From the NCBI GenBank assembly GCA_016719815.1, contig JADJYK010000010.1, forward strand, positions 133,031 through 197,030: a stretch of DNA of 64,000 bases, written 5' to 3'. This document shows positions 48,157 through 59,274 of this stretch, piece after piece. The position numbers and the translations under genes are program-made. The stretch comes from Chitinophagaceae bacterium. GTDB taxonomy: Bacteria > Bacteroidota > Bacteroidia > Chitinophagales > Chitinophagaceae. The notes under the pieces are model-generated. The model worked only from the letters and a program-made list of their open reading frames with translations, did no database searches and had not been told where the DNA came from. Each line of letters opens with the position of its first letter. The stretch's first letter is position 1.

Positions 48157-49554
48157 ATGTTTCGATTTCTTCTATTTTTCTCTTCCATTTTGTCTGCATC
48201 TGTTATTCAGGCACAATATATAGCCGAAGGGAGTGTTATTCACCCCGAACAGATTATTACCGATTACCAGCCTGATGAAAATGACAACAAAGAATGGTTT
48301 GAAGAGAATATCAAACCGTTTGTTGTTACAGAAGTTCAGAAAGACTATTTGATTAGAAAATTGAGAACCGAAAACCACGGTACAGCTTTCAGGGAAGCAG
48401 GTAATTATTCTGCAGAAAAGACGGCAGACTGGAAAAAATTATCCTGTAAAGTCCTCCGTCTTTTTAAAAATAAAAAATACGGAAAAACCACCCTGGCACT
48501 TTTTTACCTGCCCTATGCTAAAAACTGCACTTACGATTATGTACAAAAATCTGAAAACCTGCCGGTGGAAACGGATGAATATTTTGTTGCCCCGGTAACC
48601 GCCATAGAAACCTACCGGTGGCCTAAAGGCAATATTCCAAAGGACCATTTCAGGGAAAACGGTATTTATAAATTACAAATTATGTCGGCCCAACGACCAG
48701 ATCATTATGGAAGAAAATATCTCAGAACAAATCTCACTTATTTCGAGCCCAAAGATTTTTCAGACAGTACACTTAAAATTTTACGCAAAAAACTGGGCAA
48801 TGATGACCTGTATCATGAAGTGTTGGATATAGGCCAATTAAATAAAACCTATCATACCTATTCGTCCTCTTATATTTATCCGATGGCAAAGATTGACCCC
48901 AACGGCAGGGGTATGAGTGTGCTGATTACTTATTCAATGGGTGAGTTTACTACTGACAGGGGCGAAAGCATAGAAATAATGTATGCCCCCGATATAGAAA
49001 ATGATCAGGCTATGAAAGAAGCCGGTGTGAGCGGATACCGGGGAACTACCAATGGCAGGGACTGTTACTATTTTGTGTTAACCGGTGTTTCAGATGATAT
49101 AGGCCATGGAAATACTATTGATTATGCTCTGGCACGCATCTTTCGTAAGGTGGGCGATAAATTTAAAGGCTGGGACCAACCACTGCGGGGGTATTACAAT
49201 AAGCTGAAGGGTTATTGCTGCATGGGATATGAAACTGCGAAAGGGTATGGAGCCGCATTGATAGATGCAGACAGGAAAACCTATTTTCTTACCGACGGTT
49301 CAATCTCTTCCCGTGAAATGGCGGAAAGTAAATTACAATCTGTAATAACTGACCTGGATAATGTTGATATTGTAAAATATGGAAAACTGAAAAAGGCGGA
49401 TTTTGTACCTGAAAAAACGGTAGGTAGTGTTTCCATAAAATACCAGAATTACTCCATTCCCGTTGATGGCAAACAGATATATGTGGCAGCCATGTTTATG
49501 AAGTTTCGTGATGATTTTTATTTGGTGGGGATTGAGGTGATGGGGCTGGATTGA
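48157..49554 (+). CDS. Secreted protein of unknown function
   Basis: 465 residues with signal peptide (FLLFFSSILSASVIQAQ). No family recognised. The body is rich in charged and aromatic residues (DENDNKEWFEENIKPFVVTE; NENDQAMKEAGVSGYRG-like stretch near residue 285) without membrane helices or clear repeats. Preceded by a TATATTTG box (48108-48115), a possible promoter, and followed by a strong terminator. It appears to be a single-gene transcription unit. Confidence 0.65.
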   Translation: MFRFLLFFSSILSASVIQAQYIAEGSVIHPEQIITDYQPDENDNKEWFEENIKPFVVTEVQKDYLIRKLRTENHGTAFREAGNYSAEKTADWKKLSCKVLRLFKNKKYGKTTLALFYLPYAKNCTYDYVQKSENLPVETDEYFVAPVTAIETYRWPKGNIPKDHFRENGIYKLQIMSAQRPDHYGRKYLRTNLTYFEPKDFSDSTLKILRKKLGNDDLYHEVLDIGQLNKTYHTYSSSYIYPMAKIDPNGRGMSVLITYSMGEFTTDRGESIEIMYAPDIENDQAMKEAGVSGYRGTTNGRDCYYFVLTGVSDDIGHGNTIDYALARIFRKVGDKFKGWDQPLRGYYNKLKGYCCMGYETAKGYGAALIDADRKTYFLTDGSISSREMAESKLQSVITDLDNVDIVKYGKLKKADFVPEKTVGSVSIKYQNYSIPVDGKQIYVAAMFMKFRDDFYLVGIEVMGLD

Positions 49555-49617
49555 TTGCTAAACAGGCATTTGATTTTCCTTTTGCTTCCATCTGAGTGTC
49601 AGATGGCCTTGTGGCAG

Positions 49618-49652
49618 AGAAAAGCCGTGGCTTAATAAACCACGGCTTTGAT
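49618..49652. terminator. Bidirectional terminator between convergent genes
   Basis: Perfect 10-bp stem AAAGCCGTGG / CCACGGCTTT with a 9-nt loop, between the plus-strand gene ending at 49554 and the minus-strand gene ending at 49668. Confidence 0.8.
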
Positions 49653-49667
49653 ATTATACATTATCTC

Positions 49668-52600
49668 CTAATCTTTAAACAACTTCATCGGTGTGGCCTC
49701 GGCCTGCTTGCGGAAAGCCGCCCATTTAGTGCTGAAGAATGTGCTGATGGTCTGAATCGTTTTTTCTATTTCGTCTTCTGCTTCTTTAATTAACCTTTCT
49801 GTTTGTGTGGTTGGGGCAGAAAGTTTGCCCATTACTTCCATTCTCGCTACCTGTAATACCGACATGGTGGTGCGGTCGCTAAACCGGTTGATGCCCTGTT
49901 TTTCGCTGCTGCGGCCAAAGATGGGTTCTCTTAATTTCTTGATGTCTGCCTTCATTGCACTTACCGCCCTGCGCAGGCTGTCTGCCTCTTTACCTTCAGC
50001 ACCTTTCAGGTTTGCCTCCAGTTTGGTAATGGTTTCTTCGGCATCCAAAACATTGTCAACCGCTGCGGCAAACTTATCAACCGATACCTGCAGCCGGTCA
50101 ATCATTTTTTTCTTTGCATCATACACTTCTTTCTTTACATCAATTCTCGGGTCGGGGTTTACAACGATTGTTGTTGAGTCTGTTTCCTTGCCCAGTGCAA
50201 ACACCGCCTTATATGTTCCGGGAAAAGCCGGAACGCCGTTGCCCAATTCCGGTGCATTGGCTGGTGGCTTTGGCGTACCGGGCTGGCGGTAACTGATGGT
50301 TTCAAAATTCCAGTAAATGCGGTTAAGACCCGTGTCGGCCTTTGTTTTGAAGGTGCGGATTTGCTTATTCTGTTCATCAACTATTTTTACCAGCACACTA
50401 TCTGTTCTTTGCCTGGATGCGGTTGAATCTTTCGCACTGTTTGGTGCCACAAAGAAAGAAAGCATGGCGCCCCTTCTCCTGTTTTCGGCCTCATACATTC
50501 CCCATGTGCTCCATTCGTAACCGGGAGCATTGCGATACTGAGCCTGAACGGCTATTGGCGGCTCGAATACAGTTAATTTTTTTGAAGGCGCCGTTCCGTT
50601 ATTCTTTGCCGCTGCCCGCAGCGGACGAATATCATCAAGCACCCAAACGGCACGGCCAAATGTGGCAATTACCAAATCAGCTTCCCGTTCCTGTATGGCT
50701 AAATCGTAAGTAGAAACGGAGGGATAACCATTCTTCCACTGCTGAAAAGTTTTTGCATTGTCGAGGCTTATCCACAAGCCATGTTCTGTTCCCACAAAAA
50801 TTAAGTTGGGTTCTGCAGGGTCCTGTATCATACAAAGGGCATAACCCTTCATCCCTTTGTTTGCTGCAATGTTTTCCCATGTTTTGCCAAAATCTTTTGT
50901 GCGGAAAACGGTAATACTAAAATCGCCGCGGCGGTAATCGTTGCACACCACAAAGGCTTCGGCTTCGTTGTGGCGGCTGGCTTGTATTTGTGTAACCCAT
51001 GCGCCTGCGTTCATGCCGGGAATTTTTCCGCGGAAATTAGTCCATGTTTTTCCGCCATCTTTTATCAGTTGTACATTACCATCATCGGTGCCCACCCAAA
51101 TTACATTCCTGTTTTTTGCCGATGGCGCAATGGCCATGATGGTGTTATAGTTTTCGGCATTGGTCATATCAAGTGTAAGGCCCCCCGTTTCTTCTTCCTG
51201 TTGAGTGGAATCGTTGGTGGTTAAATCGGGGAGAAATGATTTGCCAGGTAGTTCCTTTGTCGGTGCTCTTGTTTACAAACTGGCTGCCATAATAAATAGT
51301 GTTAGGGTCGAATGGGTCAATGGCAATGGCGCTGTTCCAGTTAAACCGCATTTTTGTTTTTGCGTCGGGGGCTGGTGGCCTGATGCTCTCTCTTTGTCCG
51401 GTGGCGAAATTATACCGGCCCAATGCGCCGCCCTGGCTCATAGCATACACCCATTTACTGTCGGTAGGGTCGGGCACCACATCAAAGCCGTCGCCGCCCA
51501 TCAGGCTTTCCCAATAAAAATTGCGGATGCCACCATTTATCCAGGTATAAGCAGGACCCCGCCAACTTCCATTGTCCTGCAGGCCGCCCATTACATTGTA
51601 GGGAATTTCGTTGTCAACGTTGATATGATAGAACTGACCGAAAGGAAGCTGCTCGTCAAATTTCCATGTTTTTCCACGGTCTTTGCTAATGCCGATGCCG
51701 CCATCGTTTCCTTCTATTATCAGGTTTTCGTTGGTGGGGTGATTCCACCAGGCATGGTGGTCGGGATGAATACCCCTGAAAGGAATTAACGTGGTGAACG
51801 ACTTGCCGCCGTCTTCACTCAGTGTTACCGTTGAGTGAATATCATAAATGCGGTTTTCATTTTTAGGGTCCACATAAATTTCATTGTAGTAAAACGGTCG
51901 GTCGGTAACCTGCTCCGGGTCGCTGTTTACAAGGCTCCAGGAAAACCCGCCATCATCACTGCGGTAAAAACCGTTTTTCTCTGCTTCTACTTTTGCATAC
52001 ACCCGGCCTGGCATGGATGGAGAAAAAGCGAGTCCGCAACGGCCAAGGGTTCCTCCGGGCAGGCCATCCCCTTTACCTAGTTTTTTCCAGTTCTTACCGC
52101 CGTCAACGGTTATATAAATGCCGCTGCCGGGGCCACCGCTGTTGAAGTGGTAGGGCTTGCGTTGATGCTGCCACATATTGGCGATGAGCTTGTTGGGGTT
52201 GGATGGATCCATCACCAGCTCTGCACATCCTGAAGTATCGTTTGTATATAAAATGCGCTGCCAGTTTTCGCCGCCATCAGTTGTTTTGTAAACACCCCTT
52301 TCCGGATGAATGCCATACGGGTTTCCTATTGCTGCTGCATATACTGTGTTGGGGTTGGTGGGGTCAATAATAATGCGGTGGATATTTCTTGTTTTTTCAA
52401 GCCCCATTCGCTTCCAGGTTTTTCCTCCGTCTAGTGTTTTAAAAATTCCTTCGCCAAGGTTGAGTGAGTTGCGGGGGTTGCCTTCACCCGTTCCTACCCA
52501 AATTATCGCCGGGTTGCTTTGCTGCACTTTTAATGCACCAATGTTCAGTAACGGCTGGTCGTCGAAAATGGGTTTCCACGATGCGCCGCCATTTTCTGTT

Positions 52601-52797
52601 TTCCACACTCCGCCACTTGCTGCTCCAATAAAAATGATTTCGGGGTTGGAATATAGCGCATCAATCGCCGTTACACGGCCGCTCATACTGGCCGGGCCAA
52701 TATTGCGGGGTTTCATGCTTTTAAATTGCCCTGGTTTCATTTGCGACTGGGCAAAAACGGCAATACACAACAGGCTAAACAGGAAAAACTTTCTCAT
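49668..52797 (-). CDS. VPS10/sortilin-like BNR-repeat exported protein, one frameshift
   Basis: About 1042 residues after repair. Signal peptide MRKFFLFSLLCIAVFAQSQ. About ten Asp-box repeats (SGGVWKTENGGASWKPIF, IFKTLDGGKTWKRM, VYKTTDGGENWQRI, IYITVDGGKNWKKL) form a sortilin-type propeller. The frame breaks at the G4 run 51228-51231; one C fewer in coding sense restores ISPDLTTNDSTQQEEETGGL. The C-terminal third has KTWENIAANKGMKGYALCMI, an Ig-like part (GVPAFPGTYKAVFALGKETD) and a helical end (VDNVLDAEETITKLEANLKG). Such proteins are annotated as VPS10 domain or glycosyl-hydrolase-like; no catalytic residues are identifiable. Secreted, with no T9SS tail. Confidence 0.85.
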
Positions 52798-52904
52798 GCA
52801 AGGTGGTTTGAGTATTGAAATTCATAAAACAAACCCCTCCCGCCAAATGTTTTTTTATAAGCGGGGTTTCTTTCTGTTTTTATTTCTTTTACTACCTTTC
52901 GTTT

Positions 52905-53786
52905 ATGAACATGGAAAGCCTTCGCCCCGACAAATACCTGAAGTATCTCTACCTGCCGAATTTGTTTACCACAAAGAGAACGAAAGAGATTCTGTCGGTT
53001 AACCCAACAGTAGAGCCTTTGCGTGTAGCAGACAACAGCATTTTTTGCCTGCTGAATATGCTTTACTATAATGACGAAAAAAATGCCGTAGAACAAGAGC
53101 AGATAAGTATAATCCTGGCAAAAGATGTTGTTATCAGTTTCCAGGAAGATGCAAAACGGGACGTTTTCAACCCTGTAAGAGAAAAGCTTCGGGTGGCAAA
53201 CAGTAAGCTAAGGCAGCGAACAGCAGACTTGCTTTGTTACCTGCTGCTCGATATGATTGTGGATCACTATTTTTTGGTTATGGAAAAATTAGGGGGCCGT
53301 ATTGAACAGGTAGAAGATGTTGTTACAAGAGGCGGCGACCCAAGAGCCCTGGCTCATATTACCCAATTAAGAAAAGAGTTTATTGTTTTGAAAAGAAACT
53401 TTTCTCCTGTTCGTGAGGTAATAAATGGTTTTTTGCGCAGCGACAGCGACTTGCTTGATGACCGGCACACCAAATATTATAAAGACGTTTATGACCATAT
53501 CGTTCAGGCCGCCGACCTATCAGAAAACTATCGTGATATTATGGTGAGCCTGCAAGATCTGCACATCAACAATGTAAACCTGAAGATGAACGAAGTGATG
53601 AAAGTGATGGCAATAGTAACCTGCTTACTGGCGCCCGCAACCGTAATTGGTGGCATTTTTGGAATGAACTTCGACACCAATGTTAACTTCTTTCACCAAC
53701 AATGGGGTTTTTATGCTGCTGTGTCCTTAATGTTGATTGTACCCGTGGGAATGTTGTGGATGTTTAGGAGAAGGGGGTGGTTCTGA
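52905..53786 (+). CDS. corA: CorA-family magnesium/cobalt transporter, short N-terminal domain
   Basis: 293 residues from ATG 52905. C-terminal half is classical CorA: long helix (LRQRTADLLCYLLLDMIVDH; EKLGGRIEQVEDVV), then TM1 ending in IGGIFGMNF, the GMN selectivity motif, and TM2 WGFYAAVSLMLIVPVGMLWM. FCLLNMLYYNDEKNAVEQEQ is the usual strand before the helical domain. The N-terminal alpha/beta domain is only about 60 residues, shorter than in typical 320-370-residue CorA, so an N-terminal deletion or undetected frameshift is possible. Confidence 0.85.
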   Translation: MNMESLRPDKYLKYLYLPNLFTTKRTKEILSVNPTVEPLRVADNSIFCLLNMLYYNDEKNAVEQEQISIILAKDVVISFQEDAKRDVFNPVREKLRVANSKLRQRTADLLCYLLLDMIVDHYFLVMEKLGGRIEQVEDVVTRGGDPRALAHITQLRKEFIVLKRNFSPVREVINGFLRSDSDLLDDRHTKYYKDVYDHIVQAADLSENYRDIMVSLQDLHINNVNLKMNEVMKVMAIVTCLLAPATVIGGIFGMNFDTNVNFFHQQWGFYAAVSLMLIVPVGMLWMFRRRGWF

Positions 53787-53824
53787 GTTTATTTATTATT
53801 GCTGATAAAAACCAACTTCATTAA

Positions 53825-54346
53825 CTATTGACCGCTTATTGTTGACTTCTTGTACACCGGCACGGTACTACATGGCTCACCATACATTATGCTCTTTACA
53901 AAGGGGCGGAGCAGGCGGGTTATTTCCATATACACATAATCAGGAATTGGCGTTTCTCCGCAGCCCTTTATCACCACTCTTTTGTCTTCGTACTCTTTTG
54001 CATTTATTGTGGAAAGGTTTTTTAAAAACCTGGCTTTGTGAAGTTCTTTTTCATCACCCATCACCAGCTCTTTGGCTACGGGCTGAAGATAGGTGGCCGC
54101 CAGCATCCATGCCCAAACGGGTATTATTGCATCAGCAGAACAAAGCATCGCAACGTTTTTTTCCTTATACTCACTCCAGTCTTTTGCTTTTAATGCTTCC
54201 CTGTAATCCTTCTCTTTAAGAATCATTCCCATAAAGAGATAGTCTTTCAAATCAAACACCGCCGTTTCTCCTTTCGGAAAATACTGTTCCAGGTCCAGTG
54301 TAATTAAACCGCTTTCGGCAACTTTATTAATTATGGGTTCGCTCAT
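53825..54346 (-). CDS. DUF2480 family protein
   Basis: 173 residues. The opening EPIINKVAESGLITLDLEQY, DLKDYLFMGMILKEKDYREA, VAMLCSADAIIPVWAWML and GCGETPIPDYVYMEITRLL match DUF2480, a Bacteroidota-specific conserved cytoplasmic family of unknown function, often near Fe-S or carboxylase-related genes. Full length and uninterrupted. Its 3' end faces corA. Confidence 0.85.
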   Translation of the reverse strand: MSEPIINKVAESGLITLDLEQYFPKGETAVFDLKDYLFMGMILKEKDYREALKAKDWSEYKEKNVAMLCSADAIIPVWAWMLAATYLQPVAKELVMGDEKELHKARFLKNLSTINAKEYEDKRVVIKGCGETPIPDYVYMEITRLLRPFVKSIMYGEPCSTVPVYKKSTISGQ

Positions 54347-54404
54347 GTTGTAAAAATGAATGTAAAAGTAACAAATCGTTGCACTGTCTTGTTTGCGGGT
54401 ATGG

Positions 54405-54444
54405 TAAAAAGAAAATCCCGTCCCGCTTTGGGCGGAGACGGGAT
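54405..54444 (-). terminator. Terminator after the PpiD-like gene
   Basis: On the minus strand ATCCCGTCTCCGCCC, AAAG loop, GCGGGACGGGAT make a long imperfect GC stem followed by TTTTCTTTTT. It lies 26 bp past the stop at 54470. Confidence 0.85.
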
Positions 54445-54469
54445 GCTTAGTTATTGTTTCTACGTACGT

Positions 54470-56578
54470 TTAAAACCTGTCGGCTCTTTTATCTTTTATT
54501 GTGGCCGCTTTTCTTAGTGCACCCAGCGGATTGCTCAGCATTCCTTGCTTTTGCTGTGCCATCATTTTACGCTGTTCGTCAATACTGCCCGCGGTTACCG
54601 GTGTGCTGGTCACTTCGTCAACCCTAATTACATAAACACCACCAGCGCCTTCAAGGGCTTCGTTTACCACTTTGCCTTTGTTTGCAGGATTAAAGACGGC
54701 GCCCAAAATTTTGGGTTCATAGCCCAGTGACTTAGACTGACGGCTATCAATGCGGAGACTGTCGGCCACTTGTACCAGGGCGCCGTTCAGCATGTTGCCG
54801 GCGGCTTCCAGCGTAGATACGGCTCCTACTTTCTTTTTCAACAGTTCTGCTTTCTTTTTATTGCGCAAAATGGGCTCCACCATCATTCTTGCTGTAGCGG
54901 GAGATTGTGTGCCTTCTTCAAAAACATCGGTTACCAATGCCACCACATACTGGTCGCCAACCCTCTCCGGTTTTACGGCCTGACCCTTCTTGGTGGTATA
55001 TATATTTCTGACCAACTCACGGGAGAAACCAAGGCCCTGCACCTGTGCGTCGGTTGGCTTAATGTTTGTCGCAATGCTTTTTAGTGACCCCTTTGCTTTC
55101 CAGTTTTTCTCGTAGCTGGCATCAAACGCTTTTGCATCTTTTGCTTCGCCATAAAACTGGTTGGCGTCATTCAGCGCAGAGTTTACTGTTTCCTGGCTGG
55201 TAGTTATTTCCTTGGGCAGGTAGGCAATTTTATAAGCAGTGCTGCCCCCTTTTTGAGAAAGAATTTCTATGTAGTGATAACCATAGTCCGTTTTTACAAC
55301 CCCTTTGCTGCCCACGCTGTTTCCCAAAACATAATCATTGAACTGGGGAACCATTTGGCCGGGTGTTACACTTTCATACAAACCGCCCTTGTCTTTACTG
55401 CCCGGATCTTCAGAATATTTTGCACATATAGAATCGAAGCTGGCGCCGGCGGAAAGAGCCAGTTTAACTGTGTCTAGTATTTTGAGCGCTGTGGCGGTAT
55501 CTCTTTGCTGTGTGCTTACAAGAATGTGGCGAACCCGTGCGGTATCGGCCATTTGTCTTGCGCCCAGCATTTTCGCCAGTACAAAACTGTTGCCATCAAT
55601 ATACGGGCCATACAATCCGCCAACAGGAAGTTTAAATATTGAATCTTTGGCGGCAATCTGAATTGTTTTCCCGCTGATATAGCCATCGTAATAATTACTA
55701 ACTCCTTCTGCTGCCAAAAACATTAAAACATTATTGGTGGTATCAAAGCCAGCCTTTAGTTCCATAATCCTGTTTTTTGCTACTGTTGTATCGGCGGCAG
55801 AGGGTGCGGCATTAAAAGTAACAAAGGCTATATTCCGGCTTTCTTCCTGCTTAAAATCTTCTTTGTGTTTGTTAACATAATCAGCAATCTCTTTATCGTC
55901 CACCTTCACAGTACTGTCGGCAATACTGGCATATGTTTGTGAAACGTATGATATTTTAGCCAGCTGGCTGTTATCGGCATTTTGCTTTTCAACAAACCAT
56001 TTGGGCACATTCACCGTGTTTGCAAACATTGAATTGTATTTCTCATACTTGCGTTGTAAGATCCACTGAGTGATGCGGTTGTTGAAATAATCCTTTTGTT
56101 CCTGTGTTCCTTTTTTCAGGGTTTGCTCCAGCGCCTGCTTGGCCTGTGCCGCATTATACTGACCGGTTTTTTCGTCTGTAAATTGCTGCGCCAGTTCCTG
56201 CGGAGGATTGGCTCCATACAATATATCGCCGATTTCCTTTTTAGAAACATCTATCCCCAGTTTGTTGAATTCTCCTTCAAGCAATGCAATGCTCACCTGC
56301 TGATCCCATGCCTGTGTGCGGGCCTGTTCGGTTAAACCCTCACCAGTAGGATAGCCCTGTTGTTTCATACTGGCTTCAATATCTGTAGTAGCCTGGTTAA
56401 ACTCTTTAATATCTATACTGCGGCCATTTACAACACCTACTGTTGTCGATGCGCTGCCACCCATACTGCGGCTCTGACTTTGAAAATAGTCGGTAAGAAT
56501 AAAACCAATCAGCGCCAGGGCGATGAGTACCACCGTCACCTTTGCATACTTATCTCTGATATCCTGAATAATAGACAT
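54470..56578 (-). CDS. PpiD/SurA-like peptidyl-prolyl isomerase, membrane-anchored foldase
   Basis: 702 residues from ATG 56578 (MSIIQDIRDKYAKVTVVLIA); a farther upstream ATG would add 30 unconserved residues. One N-terminal anchor (VVLIALALIGFILTDYF), a SurA_N-like helical region (VGVVNGRSIDIKEFNQATTD; LGIDVSKKEIGDILYG), then a parvulin domain (RVRHILVSTQQRDTATALKI; SEDPGSKDKGGLYESVTPGQ; DYGYHYIEIL). It assists folding of outer-membrane and exported proteins, relevant to a cell that exports so many barrels and T9SS cargo. Not interrupted. Confidence 0.9.
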   Translation of the reverse strand: MSIIQDIRDKYAKVTVVLIALALIGFILTDYFQSQSRSMGGSASTTVGVVNGRSIDIKEFNQATTDIEASMKQQGYPTGEGLTEQARTQAWDQQVSIALLEGEFNKLGIDVSKKEIGDILYGANPPQELAQQFTDEKTGQYNAAQAKQALEQTLKKGTQEQKDYFNNRITQWILQRKYEKYNSMFANTVNVPKWFVEKQNADNSQLAKISYVSQTYASIADSTVKVDDKEIADYVNKHKEDFKQEESRNIAFVTFNAAPSAADTTVAKNRIMELKAGFDTTNNVLMFLAAEGVSNYYDGYISGKTIQIAAKDSIFKLPVGGLYGPYIDGNSFVLAKMLGARQMADTARVRHILVSTQQRDTATALKILDTVKLALSAGASFDSICAKYSEDPGSKDKGGLYESVTPGQMVPQFNDYVLGNSVGSKGVVKTDYGYHYIEILSQKGGSTAYKIAYLPKEITTSQETVNSALNDANQFYGEAKDAKAFDASYEKNWKAKGSLKSIATNIKPTDAQVQGLGFSRELVRNIYTTKKGQAVKPERVGDQYVVALVTDVFEEGTQSPATARMMVEPILRNKKKAELLKKKVGAVSTLEAAGNMLNGALVQVADSLRIDSRQSKSLGYEPKILGAVFNPANKGKVVNEALEGAGGVYVIRVDEVTSTPVTAGSIDEQRKMMAQQKQGMLSNPLGALRKAATIKDKRADRF

Positions 56579-56724
56579 AATAATCCCTGTTTTAAAAGGA
56601 GGGCAAAAATAGTGCTTTTGGGGATATGATGTGGATAGTAAGGCAGGAAAACCCATCTTTTTACCCATAATAAGTTTGCCGGTTGACAGGTTGACAAGGA
56701 ACGCCGTTTCAACCGATTAACCAA

Positions 56725-58904
56725 TTACTTGCTTACCCTCTTGGGGTGCACCAGTTTCATTTCCTTCAGCAGGTGACCGGCACCGGCATATTTATCGATG
56801 ATAAACAGCACATATCTTATGTCAACCATTATGTTTCGGCAAATTGACGGGTCGTAATTAATGTCGCTCATGGTACCTTCCCAAACCCTGTCGAAATTGA
56901 GCCCCAGCAGGTTACCATAAGCATCAAGGGCGGGACTGCCGCTATTGCCGCCGGTTGTGTGGTTGCGGCCAATAAAACATACCGGCATTTTGCCATTTTT
57001 GGCGGCATACGGTCCAAAGTCCTTGTTTTTATACAATTCCTGTAGTTTTTGGGGCACATCAAACTCATAATCGCCGGGTTTGTATTTTTCCATCACTCCG
57101 TCCAGGTAGGTAAAATAATCATATTGCACGCCATCTCTTGGTTTATAACCAGCCACTTTTCCATAAGTAATGCGCAGGGTGCTGTTAGCATCAGGATAAA
57201 AACGCCTGTCTTTCATTACCTCCATTTGTGCCTGCATATAGGTGCGGTTCAGCCTGTTTATTTTTAGCTGCGCCGAGTTAAGCTGTTTTGATGCTGCTTT
57301 GAAATAATAATTATTCAGCTCAATATACAACTGATTGGCGTGGCCCATTTCGTTGGCGGCCATTACCAGTTCCGGGCTTTTTTCAAGGTTAGCAATAATT
57401 TTTGCCCCATCCTGGAACAGGTCAACTCCCTTATACAAATCATCAGCAAAGGCCGCATAGTCGTTATTAAACTCTTTCAGCTTGTCGGTTAAGTAAGGGG
57501 CTACAAACTGAACGGTCTGGTTTTCTTTAAAATTCTTTATTAGCCGAATAAACAACTGCTTGTCTACTTCAGCATTGTATTCTTTATATATTTCTTCCAG
57601 CCGGGATTTTATTCTTGGCAGCGCTTCTTTCAGTCCTGCATCACCCTTTTCCGCCTGTTCAGCTCGCAGGTTATTTAGTTGTGTATTAATAGCAAAGGCT
57701 TCTATGCGGCTTATTGTTTCATTATAAAAATCTCTTGCCCTTGCATAGTTCTCTATCTCCTTATACGCAGCTCCCAGGTCAGTAAGTAATGTTCCATATT
57801 TACTTTTCCATTCCGGGTTTGCTTCTGCTCTTTTCTGAAATTCTGCTTCGTAAACTTTTTTCTTTCCCACAGCATCAGTACTGCTAAGACCCATCACTTC
57901 GCCCTGCCATTTTTTCCATGCATTCGCAATGCCGGCATATTTCGATGCATATTGGAGTTTTATTTTTCATCTTTCCGCATAAATCCATCAATAACAGAAA
58001 GGGCTTGGGTGCGGATATTAATTTTTACCGGATCCAGCACATCCATTATTTGTTCCACTGCGGCCGAGTGCAGGTATTGTGTGGTGCGGCCAGGAAAACC
58101 GAACACCATTGTAAAGTCATTCTCTACCACACCATCTAATGAGATAGACAATGATTTTTTGGGCACATAAGGTATATTATTGGGTGAGTACGCTGCCGGA
58201 TGATTATCCTTATCTGCATAAATGCGGAACATGGAAAAATCGGCGTTGTGTCTTGGCCACATCCAGTTGTCGCTGTCTTTACCAAAATTTCCAATGGATG
58301 ATGGCGGCGCCCCCACCAGTCTTACATCTTTATACACCTCTGTTATAAAAAGAAAATACTGGTTCCCATCATAAAACGGACGTACCAGCACATCCTGGTA
58401 ACTTTCTTTCTTTATATTCTTTTTTAGCTCTGCAATATTCTTATCCACTGCTGATTGTCGTTGCGGCTCACTCATACCAGCAGTTATACCATCCAGCACC
58501 TTTTTACTTACATCTTCAATTCGTACAATAAATGTTACTGCAAGTCCGGGGTTAGGCAACTCCTGGCTCATACTCTTTGCCCAAAAACCATCCTGCAGGT
58601 AATTATGTTCCAGGGTGGAGTTATTTTGTATCGCATCAAAACCACAGTGGTGGTTAGTAAATAACAACCCTTTAGAAGAAACTAATTCACCGGTGCAACC
58701 GCCGCCAAATATCACAATCGCATCTTTCAGGCTTCCTTTATTAATATCATAAATATCTTTTGCACTTATCTTCATTCCCATCGCCTTCATTTCTTTTTCA
58801 TTCAGCTGCTGCAGAAATATAGGTAACCACATTCCTTCATCAGCTTTTACGACCGAAATAAAATGCACAAAAAATAAGAGCAGTAATAACTTCATTCGTT
58901 TCAT
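56725..58904 (-). CDS. S46 family dipeptidyl-peptidase, DPP11-like (Asp/Glu-specific), one frameshift
   Basis: 726 residues after adding one A at the A5 run (T5 on plus, 57963-57967), which restores RKDEKIKLQYASKYAGIANA. Signal peptide ends about A21. Chymotrypsin-like triad: H85 (FTNHHCG), D222 (RHNADFSMFR) and S655 (GGNSGSP). The residue at 673 is Arg (GLNFDRVWEG); in this family Arg673 marks DPP11 (acidic P1) and Gly marks DPP7. It removes dipeptides in the periplasm for amino-acid-based nutrition. Length and all key residues argue for an intact gene with a sequencing error. Confidence 0.9.
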
Positions 58905-59274
58905 GTGTTTATTTTTTATTTTAAGAATTTATCACATAGAATTCGCCATAAAAATTAACATCGCTGGTTTATATAAATTGCTCGTTAATTTTTATGGTTC
59001 ATTTCATAATAGTATAATTAAATTTAGTGCCTGTAAAATTAGCTGTTTATTTTTTGGAGCCTTTTCCGTTGATGGAAAACTTTTCTTTAAAAACCATGTA
59101 CCAAGAACCAGTATTATTAAATAATGCAGCCTCGCATCTGTATAATACCAGCCTCTGCCCGTCTTCATTCTTTCATCTCTTCTTAACCATTAGTGTGCTT
59201 TAGTGGCAAAAAGCATCGCTTTTTTAACCACCCTTTTAAAATTCTTTCCACCTCAGTATGTGCTTATCCTTAAA
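58905..59274. other. Gene-free AT-rich stretch upstream of the candidate origin
   Basis: About 370 bp between divergently oriented peptidase and nadA. No convincing reading frame or RNA was seen; it leads into the DnaA-box-rich stretch that follows. Confidence 0.5.

Noticed and set aside
52310..53002. Long plus-strand open frame (230 codons) opposite the VPS10-like gene
   Set aside because: Low-complexity composition mirrors the opposite strand, no domain, and it overlaps strong BNR repeats; a shadow of the real gene.
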